Source: Bacteroidales bacterium (GTDB lineage Bacteria; Bacteroidota; Bacteroidia; Bacteroidales; F082). From it: a stretch of 64,000 bases of DNA. This document shows, in pieces, positions 24,653-33,549 of the stretch. The translations under genes and the position numbers were made by a program. Position 1 is the first letter of the stretch; each line of letters begins with the position of its first letter. Below the pieces are notes generated by a model. It was not told where the DNA came from and ran no database searches. It saw nothing but the letters and a program-made list of their open reading frames with translations. Where the stretch lies: positions 34,506-98,505 of the forward strand of contig JAUXMV010000081.1 of assembly GCA_030683155.1 (NCBI GenBank). Reading direction: 5' to 3'.

Positions 24653-26761
24653 TTATCTTAGACCGCGTTTTTTAAGCAGCGCTGTACGATCAGGTTCTTT
24701 GCCTCTGAAATCGACATAAAGCTGCATTGGATCAACTGTTCCGCCTTTTTCTAGAATATGTGTCCGAAACAGGCTTGCCGTATTTTTATCAAAAAGCCCC
24801 TTTTCTTTAAAAGCTTCGAAGGCGTCAGCATCAAGCACTTCAGACCACACATAACTATAATAGCCTGATGAATATCCTCCCGAGAAGATATGGCTGAAGT
24901 AGGTGCTTCTGTAGCGCAAAACTATTTCATCAATAAGTCCGGATTTTTTTACTGATTCAGCTTCAAAAGCATCCACATCCAGCTCCTCAGGCATTGTAAG
25001 CGTATGCCAGTCCATATCAAGCAAAGCTGCCGAAAGAAACTCAGCCATGGCAAAACCCTGATTGAAAGTCCCACTTTTTATCATTTTTTGAACCAAATCC
25101 TGGGGTATAAGTTCTCCTGTTTGATAATGAAAACCATACAGAGCAAGCACTTCGGGTTCAGAAGCCCAGTTTTCCATAATTTGCGACGGCAATTCAACAA
25201 AATCTCTTGGGACAGAGGTTCCGCTCAAACTGTTGTATTTTGTATTGGATAAAAGACCATGAAGTGCGTGGCCAAACTCATGAAAAAGTGTTTCAACTTC
25301 ATCCCAGCTCAGTAATGCAGACTGATCAGCTGAGGGTGCTGTAAAATTGAAGTTTGTTGTGATTATCGGGCTAATTCGTTCATTATCGGTATAATATTGT
25401 TTCCGGAAACTACTCATCCATGCTCCGCCGCGTTTGGATTCGCGCGGATAGAAATCCATCATCAAGATGCCAATATAGCTTCCATCTTCCTCTGTGACTT
25501 CATAAACCATTACATCAGGATGATATTTTGGCAAATCATTACGTTCAATAAATTTCAAACCCCAAAGCTTTCCAGCCAAAGTAAAAACGCCATCGCGCAC
25601 ATTTTCAAGCTTAAAGTAGGGTCTGAGCTGATTCTCGTCAAGATCATACTTTTCTTTTCGTAAAATTTCGGCAAAATACCACCAATCCCAGGGTTGCAAT
25701 TTGAAGTTTTCTCCACTTTTGTAAATCATTTCCTGCAACATGGCTGCCTCCTTTTTTGCCATAGGCATGGCGTCGCTTATAAGGTCGTTGAGAAAGTTCA
25801 TAACAGTAGCGGCATCTTTAGCCATATTTTGTTCCAAGACAAATGCCGCGTGATTTTCATATCCCAAAAGTTGCGCTCTCTCAACACGCAAAGCTGCGGT
25901 GCGACTCAAAATTTTCTTGTTATCGTTTTCGTCGTTGTTATCACCTTTATTGATATAGGCTTTGAAAATCTTCTCACGCAGTTTACGATTTTTCGCATAC
26001 TGCAATACCGGAATCATACTTGGATTCTGGAGCGTGAACATCCATGAGGAAGAAAGTCCCGCATTGGTCGCAGCTTCTGCGGCACTTATCAGGGATGCTT
26101 CCGGAATTCCATCCAATTCAGCAATATCAGTGATGATCAGCTTGAATTTATTTGTTTCGGCAAGTAAATTTTCACCGAAATGAAGTGAAAGCAATGATAG
26201 CTCTTCATTAATTTTCCTGAGTTTATCCTGCTGAACAGAATCAAGTCGTGCTCCACCTCTGATAAAGCGTTTATACGTTTTATCGAGCAACATGGCTTGT
26301 TCTGGCGACAATTCCAGATTTTCTTTTTGAAGGTATATTTCCTCAACTTTTTTAAACAATCCAGGATTCAAAGTGATGTCATCACTGTGTTTTGAAATTA
26401 GAGGAGAAATTTGCCGGGCAAGTTCCTGCATTGTATCGTTTGTGAGTGATGCATTTAAGTTGTAGAAAACGCTGCTCACTTTCATCAAAATATTTCCACT
26501 TCTCTCAAAAGCCTCGATAACATTTTCGAAATCAGGTTTTTGATCGTTTTCAACTATTGCATCAATCTCTAATATTTGTTCTTCAATACCACGGATGAAC
26601 GCAGGAAGAAAATCCTCATGCTTTATCTCGTTAAAAGGAGGTATTCCATAAGGAGTTTTATACTCCAAAAAAAATGGGTTTTCCGGCTCCCTACTCATTT
26701 TTGTTTCGTTGCATGCCATAAGTGTCATGAAAATGATCAGAATTAGTAATAGCTTTTTCAT
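24653..26761 (-). CDS. M3-family zinc metallopeptidase, lipoprotein (Dcp/oligopeptidase-like)
   Basis: 702 aa from the ATG at 26761 (MKKLLLILIIFMTLMAC, then NETK); the codons upstream are not signal-like. LMAC is a lipobox, so the enzyme is probably lipid-anchored. The thimet/Dcp fold ends in the zinc site HEFGHALHG near residue 494, with a conserved downstream Tyr/His loop (HIFSGGYSSGYYSYVW). Length equals peptidyl-dipeptidase Dcp. It cleaves short peptides, probably in the periplasm. Single-gene unit bounded by terminators on both sides. Confidence 0.92.
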   Translation of the reverse strand: MKKLLLILIIFMTLMACNETKMSREPENPFFLEYKTPYGIPPFNEIKHEDFLPAFIRGIEEQILEIDAIVENDQKPDFENVIEAFERSGNILMKVSSVFYNLNASLTNDTMQELARQISPLISKHSDDITLNPGLFKKVEEIYLQKENLELSPEQAMLLDKTYKRFIRGGARLDSVQQDKLRKINEELSLLSLHFGENLLAETNKFKLIITDIAELDGIPEASLISAAEAATNAGLSSSWMFTLQNPSMIPVLQYAKNRKLREKIFKAYINKGDNNDENDNKKILSRTAALRVERAQLLGYENHAAFVLEQNMAKDAATVMNFLNDLISDAMPMAKKEAAMLQEMIYKSGENFKLQPWDWWYFAEILRKEKYDLDENQLRPYFKLENVRDGVFTLAGKLWGLKFIERNDLPKYHPDVMVYEVTEEDGSYIGILMMDFYPRESKRGGAWMSSFRKQYYTDNERISPIITTNFNFTAPSADQSALLSWDEVETLFHEFGHALHGLLSNTKYNSLSGTSVPRDFVELPSQIMENWASEPEVLALYGFHYQTGELIPQDLVQKMIKSGTFNQGFAMAEFLSAALLDMDWHTLTMPEELDVDAFEAESVKKSGLIDEIVLRYRSTYFSHIFSGGYSSGYYSYVWSEVLDADAFEAFKEKGLFDKNTASLFRTHILEKGGTVDPMQLYVDFRGKEPDRTALLKKRGLR

Positions 26762-26837
26762 AAATAGTGTAATAATTCGCCAAATTAGACGAAAAACCAC
26801 AATAGAATCAAGCTATTAAGTTAAAGGTAACACAAAA

Positions 26838-26863
26838 AAAGCAAACGGAATTCCGTTTGCTTT
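26838..26863 (-). terminator. Terminator of the tlpA-redoxin operon
   Basis: A perfect palindromic stem, AAAGCAAACGGAA (26838-26850) with TTCCGTTTGCTTT (26851-26863), followed on the minus strand by a T-run. It lies 22 bp beyond the redoxin stop. Confidence 0.85.
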
Positions 26864-26885
26864 AACACTTCAATTTATTATTTTA

Positions 26886-27488
26886 TCAGGATTTCTTCAC
26901 CTTGATAGTACAGCCAATTGCTTTGGTAAACTCTGTCTCTATCTTCTTGCCATTCATCAGGGCCTCAATTGCTGATTCAACATATTTTTCAGTTGCTTTT
27001 GACGCATCCTCATGATTATTATCGATAGCTCCAATATATCTAACCACCAAATCATTATTTTCCTTGTTCAGAAGAAAAACATGTGGGGTGCGGGTAGCGC
27101 CATATTCTTTAAACACTGTCTGCTCGGCATCAATCAGATAAGGATATGGAAAACCTTTTGCTTTAGCTCTTTCCTGCATTTTTGAGAAGCTGTCCTGTGG
27201 CTGAACAACTGTGTCATTTGGATTAATCGCTATTACAGGATAACCTAGATCAACAAATTTGTTGTGCAATTCAATTTTACGGTCTTCATAGGCAACAGAA
27301 TATGGGCAATGATTGCAAGTAAACATTACAATAAAACCTTTGGCCTCATTAAAATCTGCCATTGACACCATTGTGCCATCAACATTGAGTAGTTTAAAAT
27401 CGGAGGCTTTGTCGCCAACTTTATAACCTTGTGCAGCGGCAGAAATTGCTAAGCTCACCAAAAAGAAGAATAAAATAATTTGTTTCAT
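26886..27488 (-). CDS. Exported thioredoxin-fold (redoxin/AhpC-TSA-like) protein
   Basis: 200 aa with a signal peptide (MKQIILFFFLVSLAISAAAQ). The thioredoxin fold is of the peroxiredoxin-like kind: VGDKASDFKLLNVDGTMVSM, then FTCNHCPYSVAYEDR with a CNHC active site, and the cis-Pro segment ATRTPHVFLLN. It belongs to the family of single-domain periplasmic redoxins; likely a thiol oxidoreductase or peroxidase. It follows the TlpA-like gene by 11 bp, in a cytochrome c maturation context. Confidence 0.88.
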   Translation of the reverse strand: MKQIILFFFLVSLAISAAAQGYKVGDKASDFKLLNVDGTMVSMADFNEAKGFIVMFTCNHCPYSVAYEDRKIELHNKFVDLGYPVIAINPNDTVVQPQDSFSKMQERAKAKGFPYPYLIDAEQTVFKEYGATRTPHVFLLNKENNDLVVRYIGAIDNNHEDASKATEKYVESAIEALMNGKKIETEFTKAIGCTIKVKKS

Positions 27489-27499
27489 GATTAGAAAAT

Positions 27500-27997
27500 T
27501 TAGTTAGTTATTAATTTACTTATTATTTGATCAAGTTCATCAAAAGTGTATCCTCCTTCATGGAACACTTTTCGATTGTTTTTATATATCAATGTGGCAG
27601 GTATTGCCCCAGACCACGATTTGTCCACAATATCAATCCAGACATTGGCATTGGGAGCATGTAACAAAGTTACTTCTGCCCTCAATTGATTTTTTTCCAA
27701 AAATGGAATGAGTCTTTTCTCTTTGTCACGCAAAAAATCAAGACTTACCAGCAACATTTTGAATTTTTGACTTTCATATTTCTTGTTGATTTTTTCAAAG
27801 TCGGGAAGTTCTTTCACACATGGAGCACACCAGGTAGCCCAGAAATTTATTACGTAAGTGGTATCATTTTGTTTTTTCAGCCAGGGTTCGAATGTCTTGA
27901 AATCAATTGTAGGAACATCCCGAAAAGACTGAGAAATCAGTAAGAAAGGAGTAGTCTGCAAAAAGATAAAAATAATTATTGTATTGAAGTACTTCAT
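27500..27997 (-). CDS. TlpA/ResA-like thiol-disulfide oxidoreductase
   Basis: 165 aa from the ATG at 27997 (MKYFNTIIIFIFLQTTPFLL, a signal peptide); the frame extends to 28048, but that start is not signal-like. VINFWATWCAPCVKELPDFE holds the CxxC active site, and SGAIPATLIYKN supplies the cis-Pro. TlpA/ResA proteins reduce apocytochrome c cysteines for haem attachment. It lies beside the ResB-CcsA gene, separated by a strong terminator, so it is functionally linked but separately transcribed. Confidence 0.9.
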   Translation of the reverse strand: MKYFNTIIIFIFLQTTPFLLISQSFRDVPTIDFKTFEPWLKKQNDTTYVINFWATWCAPCVKELPDFEKINKKYESQKFKMLLVSLDFLRDKEKRLIPFLEKNQLRAEVTLLHAPNANVWIDIVDKSWSGAIPATLIYKNNRKVFHEGGYTFDELDQIISKLITN

Positions 27998-28063
27998 AGT
28001 TACTTTATTAACTAACAGTATAACAACATTGTAACTTAAAATGTTCAAAGAGCATAATTAAAA

Positions 28064-28100
28064 AAACTTCGTCCGGCATTTAGACTGCCAGACGAAGTTT
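28064..28100 (-). terminator. Terminator of the ccs gene
   Basis: AAACTTCGTCCGGCA (28064-28078), a 7-nt loop and TGCCAGACGAAGTTT (28086-28100) make a 15-bp stem with one mismatch, followed by a T-run on the minus strand. It lies 10 bp past the ccs stop. Confidence 0.85.
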
Positions 28101-28110
28101 CAAAAAAAGA

Positions 28111-31100
28111 TTATATGCTTTTTCGATCGGGCTTATACTGAAATTTCCTTTCGATAAGCCATGCCCAAACTGCCACAATGAAGACAACAGCAACGGTATA
28201 ATAGACAAAGTTTGGAACCGGAACGGGGTCGCCGGCTGCATAAGAGTGCAAGCCCGAAAGGTAATAATTCACACCAAAATAGGTCATTATAACCGAGCTG
28301 AACGCAACCAGGGTAAACAAACTGAAGGTATAATCAGTTTTCAATCCAGGCGTGTATCCCATGTGAGAAATAAATGTATACACCAATATCGTTACCAAGG
28401 CCCATGTTTCTTTTGGATCCCATCCCCAGTAACGGCCCCAGGATTCATTGGCCCAGATTCCACCAAGGAAAGTTCCAATTGTAAGCAGGTAAAGTCCAAT
28501 AATTACGCTCCTTTCGTTGATATAGTTAAGCTCTTTGATTGTTGACTGTAATTTTGTGAAATTTGAAGGTAATTTAAGGATCATCAAAATCAAATTAATG
28601 AAACCCAGCAATGCTGAAAGCGCAAGGAAACCATAGCTGGCAGTAATGACAGAAACGTGTATTGTTAGCCAGTATGATTTTAGAACAGGAACAAGATTTG
28701 TAATTTCCGGATCCATCCATGAAAGATGTGCTACCATTAAAATTATCGAAGCAAGAACGGATGTCGCCGCAATTGTCATTTGCGATTTTCTGGAAAAGAT
28801 TAAACCAGCCAGAACTGTTACCCAACCAATATATATCATGGATTCATAACCATTGCTCCAGGGTGCACGCCCTGCAATATACCATCGCATGGCCAGTCCA
28901 AGCGTCTGGAAAACGAAAAACACAATGATCAAAGCATAAAAGAAGCCAAGCGTTTTATTTATCCATTTCCTTTCATTGAAAAGATTTATAAACACAAGTA
29001 CAAGCATAATTATACCTGCCAGACCAAAATATTTTCCCAAACGATCGAAAATCATCATTTTGTTGTACCAGATTTCAGTTTTGATTTTCCCTTCGGAAGG
29101 CATTATATCTGAGCCAAACTTTCTTTGATAATCGAGCACGCCTTGTAAAAGCATCTCAGACTGCTGCATATTGCCTGAAGCCAGACTTGAGAAGTAAAAA
29201 GGCATGATTTCAGCCACGAAAGAAGAATCATCAGCATTTAGCCCTGCGACCTTTGCTCCTGGCGTTATCCAGGGAAAGTGGGAGTCACGGGGATCAGGTA
29301 AAATCTTCAGCAGATCGCCGGTATAAACCATGTAAGAAATATTTACACGCTCGTCAACTGCGATGACATCATTGTCAAATTTTCCTCTTTCAGCTGGTTT
29401 TTTTGCATAAGCCTGACTCACCAAATCGCGCAGGCGGTAACCACCACCCTGAGTAAAATCAAGCATATCAGTAAATGAAGCATAACCGCCGGAAATGCCA
29501 AGGAATTTTTTCAGCTCCGGATGAGAAACCTTAATCATTTTCACCATCTGCCATTTTTCGGGTTCGAGTTGCATGCCAAGCATAACCTGATCAGGGTTCA
29601 TGCCATCAAAGGATGTCTTGCGCGATACTTTCCGAAGCATCTCACTTGATAGTGTTGTCATTGGTTTTAACCTTCCATCATGATCCTGAACAAGCAAAGT
29701 TCCAAATCGGGCTGCATGCTCTTTATCAACTTTGGTAAGATTGCCCATGTCAACATTGTGAACATGCTGCTGTGCAACAACCGACATGGTTCCGGTCATA
29801 AGTACAAACAAGAGAACTCCGGCAGCTTTCTTATTGGTTCGAAGCAACCGGCCAATTAGCGCAAAACGCGTGTTTTTGACGAACAAAGCAAGCAACATAC
29901 CGACGGTCATCAGAAAATAACCAAGATAGGTAATCCATGTTCCGGCAGCATCTTTATTCACTGACAGGACGGTTCCCAGTTCATCTTTATCGTAAGAAGA
30001 CTGAAAAAAGCGGTATCCGCCATAGTTTAAGACATTGTTCATAAAAATTCGGTATGGCTTTTCCAAGCCCTTGCTTTTGTCTATGAGGGTTACTTCGCTG
30101 GCATAGGAAGCCGGACTATTCGAGCCGGGATATCTTTCAAGCTGAAAATCTTCAAGACGCAGCGCAAAGGGCAAGTCAAGAATCTTGGCGCCATACATCA
30201 TTTTCACTTCAATACCATTGATTTCAAAAACACTTGTTTCTCCGAGATATCCCTTTCCACCTCTCAGACCTACCTGCTTTTTAACACCTCCGGATTCAGC
30301 TTCTACGATCAGAGCATTCATAAAGTTCATATCTTTTCCCTGATAAGTAGTAAAATCGACTTTTCCATTTTCATAAATATCAGTCAGCACAATGCGAAGA
30401 TCCCCAAGACTATATAGTTTTCGCATTTCCAGCGGATGCCATTGGCCAACAGCAAGTGTGTCACCGGAACCGCCCATCATAGCCATTGTTGTTACTACTT
30501 CAGGTGCACTGAATGTAAGCTGCCCGTTTTTGTATGAAATATTAAAGGTACTTTCGCTGAATTCCTGATCGAATGCAAAATTATAACCCAGGAAATTCCT
30601 CTGATCACCTTTTTTTATAATTAGATTATTTCTGCCGCTTGTTCCGGAAGAAACTACCATAATAACATAAGGATCGCCTTCACCGGGATTTCCTTTAACC
30701 AATACTTCCTGGGCATTTGGGACGTAGCGAACAGATTTAAATCGCACGGTTTTACCATTTATCGACTGCTTGTCTTTGTATGCTCCCTGAGAAAGCGAGG
30801 ATATGATTACTCCTTTTTCGGTGTATTCCATTTTGTCACCATCATGCAATTCTGCCATGACATAGCTGATATCTGAAAGCATTGTGTTTTCCGTTTTGCC
30901 TTCGCGAATGCTCATAATACCTTCATAACCGATGTAACGTGTTACTCCTGAGCCAATAAGAATTATAACAAAAGAGAGGTGAAATGTAAAAACTACAATT
31001 TTCTCCATCCGGTACATTTTATATTTGAAGATATTGGCAATAAGGTTGACACATAAAAGAACAAGAAGTGCTTCGAACCAAAGTGCGTTGTAAACAACAG

Positions 31101-31224
31101 ATTTTGCTCCTTCGGTGCCAAAATCGTTTTCGATAAAAGTCGCGACACCAATTGCAACTGCAAATGCAACGACCAGAAGCCCCATGAGCTCCATTGAAAA
31201 AAGCGTGTTAAATATTTTCTTCAT
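28111..31224 (-). CDS. Cytochrome c biogenesis ResB-CcsA fusion
   Basis: 1037 aa from the ATG at 31224 (MKKIFNTLFSMELMGLLVVA). The N-terminal half is ResB/Ccs1-like: TM helices near 1-110 and a large periplasmic region to about residue 430. Three or more TM helices link to a second periplasmic region, and the C-terminal 300 residues are CcsA with the haem-handling motif WGRYWGWDPKETWALVT and eight or so TM helices. System II haem lyases of this fused kind are typical of Bacteroidota and epsilonproteobacteria. It would attach haem to CxxCH proteins such as the MbnH homologue nearby. Confidence 0.92.
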   Translation of the reverse strand: MKKIFNTLFSMELMGLLVVAFAVAIGVATFIENDFGTEGAKSVVYNALWFEALLVLLCVNLIANIFKYKMYRMEKIVVFTFHLSFVIILIGSGVTRYIGYEGIMSIREGKTENTMLSDISYVMAELHDGDKMEYTEKGVIISSLSQGAYKDKQSINGKTVRFKSVRYVPNAQEVLVKGNPGEGDPYVIMVVSSGTSGRNNLIIKKGDQRNFLGYNFAFDQEFSESTFNISYKNGQLTFSAPEVVTTMAMMGGSGDTLAVGQWHPLEMRKLYSLGDLRIVLTDIYENGKVDFTTYQGKDMNFMNALIVEAESGGVKKQVGLRGGKGYLGETSVFEINGIEVKMMYGAKILDLPFALRLEDFQLERYPGSNSPASYASEVTLIDKSKGLEKPYRIFMNNVLNYGGYRFFQSSYDKDELGTVLSVNKDAAGTWITYLGYFLMTVGMLLALFVKNTRFALIGRLLRTNKKAAGVLLFVLMTGTMSVVAQQHVHNVDMGNLTKVDKEHAARFGTLLVQDHDGRLKPMTTLSSEMLRKVSRKTSFDGMNPDQVMLGMQLEPEKWQMVKMIKVSHPELKKFLGISGGYASFTDMLDFTQGGGYRLRDLVSQAYAKKPAERGKFDNDVIAVDERVNISYMVYTGDLLKILPDPRDSHFPWITPGAKVAGLNADDSSFVAEIMPFYFSSLASGNMQQSEMLLQGVLDYQRKFGSDIMPSEGKIKTEIWYNKMMIFDRLGKYFGLAGIIMLVLVFINLFNERKWINKTLGFFYALIIVFFVFQTLGLAMRWYIAGRAPWSNGYESMIYIGWVTVLAGLIFSRKSQMTIAATSVLASIILMVAHLSWMDPEITNLVPVLKSYWLTIHVSVITASYGFLALSALLGFINLILMILKLPSNFTKLQSTIKELNYINERSVIIGLYLLTIGTFLGGIWANESWGRYWGWDPKETWALVTILVYTFISHMGYTPGLKTDYTFSLFTLVAFSSVIMTYFGVNYYLSGLHSYAAGDPVPVPNFVYYTVAVVFIVAVWAWLIERKFQYKPDRKSI

Positions 31225-31265
31225 ATAGTTGAACAAATTGTTACAGAATGAGTTAAAAAACAGGT

Positions 31266-31273
31266 CAAAAATA
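31266..31273 (-). promoter_or_regulatory. -7 element of the ccs promoter
   Basis: The minus strand reads TATTTTTG (TAnnTTTG), about 40 bp upstream of the ATG at 31224. Its place inside the upstream part of the open frame argues for the shorter start. Confidence 0.45.
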
Positions 31274-31403
31274 ACCCAAAAGCCTTCACTCATTCGGGAT
31301 TTTAGAGCTTCCAGACAGTTAATGCTTGTTAAAAATTCTTAAATAGAAAAAACGCCTTTAATTACCAGATAGTTGGATTAGGCCTTTTAGACTCAAAATT
31401 CGG

Positions 31404-32486
31404 TTAGGATTTCTCTCGTATAAGCACTTCGATTGCTCCGACACCAAATTTACTCATGCTGGCCATGCGGTTGTTCACCCCTTCAAAATTCTCCAGTGCG
31501 TTGACGATAGCATTTTTCAGTACACCATTTCCAACCCCGTGAATATAGGTTACTTTGTCGTACTCATTGAGAATGGCGCTGTTAAGCGTCTTTTGAAAAT
31601 AATCCATTTGGATTTTAAACATATCGTGGCTTGAAAGTCCGGCAATATTGTCGAGCAGCTCGCCGATGTGTAAATCTACAACAGCCTCGCCCATTCCCTT
31701 CCTGTGTTTATCGATCAGTGCTTTCTCTTTCACTACAGGCCTTACTGTTTCATCAGCGACTTGATTATTTTTTGACATTTCCTGCGAAAAGGCATCAGCT
31801 TTAAGAGCAATAAGTGGCTGAAGATTCACCAGAATTGCTTTTTCTCCCAACACAGAAGTCATCACATAACTCCCTTCTTTAAAAAACCGGTTTGGGCGAA
31901 TATCGAAGGCTGCATGAAGTGGCATATAAAAATCTCTGCTGCTTTCAGTAATAAGAATTGCCTGCACAATTCCCTTACACCAATGGTTGATATCTTCGCG
32001 TGAAATGGTTTCGATTACAACTTTTGAGTAGGCTGGCAGCTGTCCAAAATCAGCGTTCAGATAGGTGCCGCCATCAGCAAGGGTGAAATTGTAAAGCGTT
32101 TCGAATGGAGTATGATTAATGAGTACGACATCAAGCAAACCAGTCAGAATCCATTGCTGTTCATGCGGCATAAAGGCCAGATAGAAGCCTTCAGCTTCCG
32201 GATTCTTGGCAAAACGACGCAAACTACCTTTACGGGCAGCATCTGTTTCCTGTGCTTCTTTTTCTGCCTTATTTCGTATTTCCTGCTGCAAAACCTGCTG
32301 TGCAACTTCCTGGCGAGACGTAGATTGCTGCTCGGTAACTGCTATAAGTTCAGTGAGCAAAACCGGAATCTCAAAACCATCTTCTATTGCCACCAAAGCC
32401 ATGCGTGCATCAACAATTTTGACGATTACACCACCTCCTACATCATTTAAAAACCTAACTTTATCACCTGCTTTCAATCTGATCAT
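31404..32486 (-). CDS. DUF2027/Smr-domain protein
   Basis: 360 aa from the ATG at 32486 (MIRLKAGDKVRFLNDVGGGV). An alternative ATG at 32507 overlaps the predicted -7 box. An N-terminal SH3-like KOW barrel (about 1-60) is followed by an acidic/Gln-rich helix, a DUF2027 beta domain (about 90-250) and a C-terminal Smr domain (about 280-360) with VDLHIGELLDNIAGLSS and VTYIHGVGNGVLKNAI. Smr domains nick or bind nucleic acids at branched structures or collided ribosomes. The layout resembles the C-terminal part of MutS2. A separate true mutS2 lies 4.5 kb away. Monocistronic. Confidence 0.85.
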   Translation of the reverse strand: MIRLKAGDKVRFLNDVGGGVIVKIVDARMALVAIEDGFEIPVLLTELIAVTEQQSTSRQEVAQQVLQQEIRNKAEKEAQETDAARKGSLRRFAKNPEAEGFYLAFMPHEQQWILTGLLDVVLINHTPFETLYNFTLADGGTYLNADFGQLPAYSKVVIETISREDINHWCKGIVQAILITESSRDFYMPLHAAFDIRPNRFFKEGSYVMTSVLGEKAILVNLQPLIALKADAFSQEMSKNNQVADETVRPVVKEKALIDKHRKGMGEAVVDLHIGELLDNIAGLSSHDMFKIQMDYFQKTLNSAILNEYDKVTYIHGVGNGVLKNAIVNALENFEGVNNRMASMSKFGVGAIEVLIREKS

Positions 32487-32504
32487 TTTATTATTTTTGG
32501 GGTG

Positions 32505-32512
32505 CAAATATA
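32505..32512 (-). promoter_or_regulatory. -7 element of the Smr gene promoter
   Basis: The minus strand reads TATATTTG, a perfect TAnnTTTG match, 18 bp upstream of the ATG at 32486. It decides the start in favour of 32486. Confidence 0.5.
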
Positions 32513-32661
32513 GCTAAATATCACATGACGGATTCTCAATAACACCGGTTTTGAACATTCAAAATGAAGTAAAAATGATAAGTAACCCGCTAAATAAGGA
32601 ATAAATCATGCTGTTTGGCGTTATTTTTGTTGCGATATTCGATTAAACCAAAACAAAGCAA

Positions 32662-33549
32662 ATGATGAAAAATCTAATTTACCTTAGTCTGTTTCTACTT
32701 CTTTCAGGTTTGACATTCACTTCCTGCGATAAGAATAAAAACCCTCAGGAGCCTTCCAAAGGAAAAATAAATTTATTGGTTGAGCATTCCATTAATGGAT
32801 TACCCGTCGAATTCGATAAACTGATTTATGAAAACGAAGCGGGCAATAAATTCCTGCTTTCAGAAATTCAATGGTTTATCTCTGACATCAAACTTCATAA
32901 AACCGATGGAACTGTCATTCTGATTGGCGATGATGGTGGTGAATATTATGTTGACTCAGATATCGCGGCCAGCTTAAGCATTAATCCGGAAGTTGAAATT
33001 GAAGTGGGCGACTATACAGGGTTGAGTTTTACATTCGGGATAAATGATAAAAAAAACAAGTCGCATCGCTTTGTCAATCCTCCTGAATCCTTTATGTTTT
33101 GGCCCAATTATCTTGGAGGAGGTTATCATTATATGAAACTAAACGGCAAATGGCAAAATACTTCCGGACAAACAGAACCTTTCAATTTCCATTTGGGAAT
33201 AGGTCAGATTTATGACAGTGCAGCACCAAAATCGCAATGGACAGACCTGAACGCCTGCTGCAAATCGGATCACTGCGAAGGATACACACCCGACAGCAAA
33301 ACCATGCCAATTACAGGATTCATTCAAAACTTTTTTGAAGTTGAATTTCTTCAAACACCTATTAGTATTGTCGATGGTAAAACAACCGAAATGGTTCTGG
33401 AGATGAAAGTTGAAAACTGGTTTAAAAGCCCACATACCTACGACCACAATATCTGGGGCGGAAGTATTATGCAGCAACAGGAAGCAATGAAACTCGGCTG
33501 CGAAAATGGCCATGATGTATTCATTCTGAGCCCCAAAGCCATTAAGTAA
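32662..33549 (+). CDS. MbnP-family copper-binding lipoprotein
   Basis: 295 aa. Signal with lipobox (MMKNLIYLSLFLLLSGLTFT, then SC at residue 22). The mature part has the MbnP features: LSEIQWFISDIKLHKTDG near 70, a long strand-rich core, FHLGIGQI and a terminal EMKVENWFKSPHTYDHN with conserved Trp. In methanotrophs MbnP binds copper after its partner MbnH oxidises a Trp to kynurenine. Unusually it has a CCKSDHC cluster near residue 197, an extra candidate metal or disulfide site. It overlaps mbnH by one base (TAATG), so the two are translationally coupled. Confidence 0.85.
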   Translation: MMKNLIYLSLFLLLSGLTFTSCDKNKNPQEPSKGKINLLVEHSINGLPVEFDKLIYENEAGNKFLLSEIQWFISDIKLHKTDGTVILIGDDGGEYYVDSDIAASLSINPEVEIEVGDYTGLSFTFGINDKKNKSHRFVNPPESFMFWPNYLGGGYHYMKLNGKWQNTSGQTEPFNFHLGIGQIYDSAAPKSQWTDLNACCKSDHCEGYTPDSKTMPITGFIQNFFEVEFLQTPISIVDGKTTEMVLEMKVENWFKSPHTYDHNIWGGSIMQQQEAMKLGCENGHDVFILSPKAIK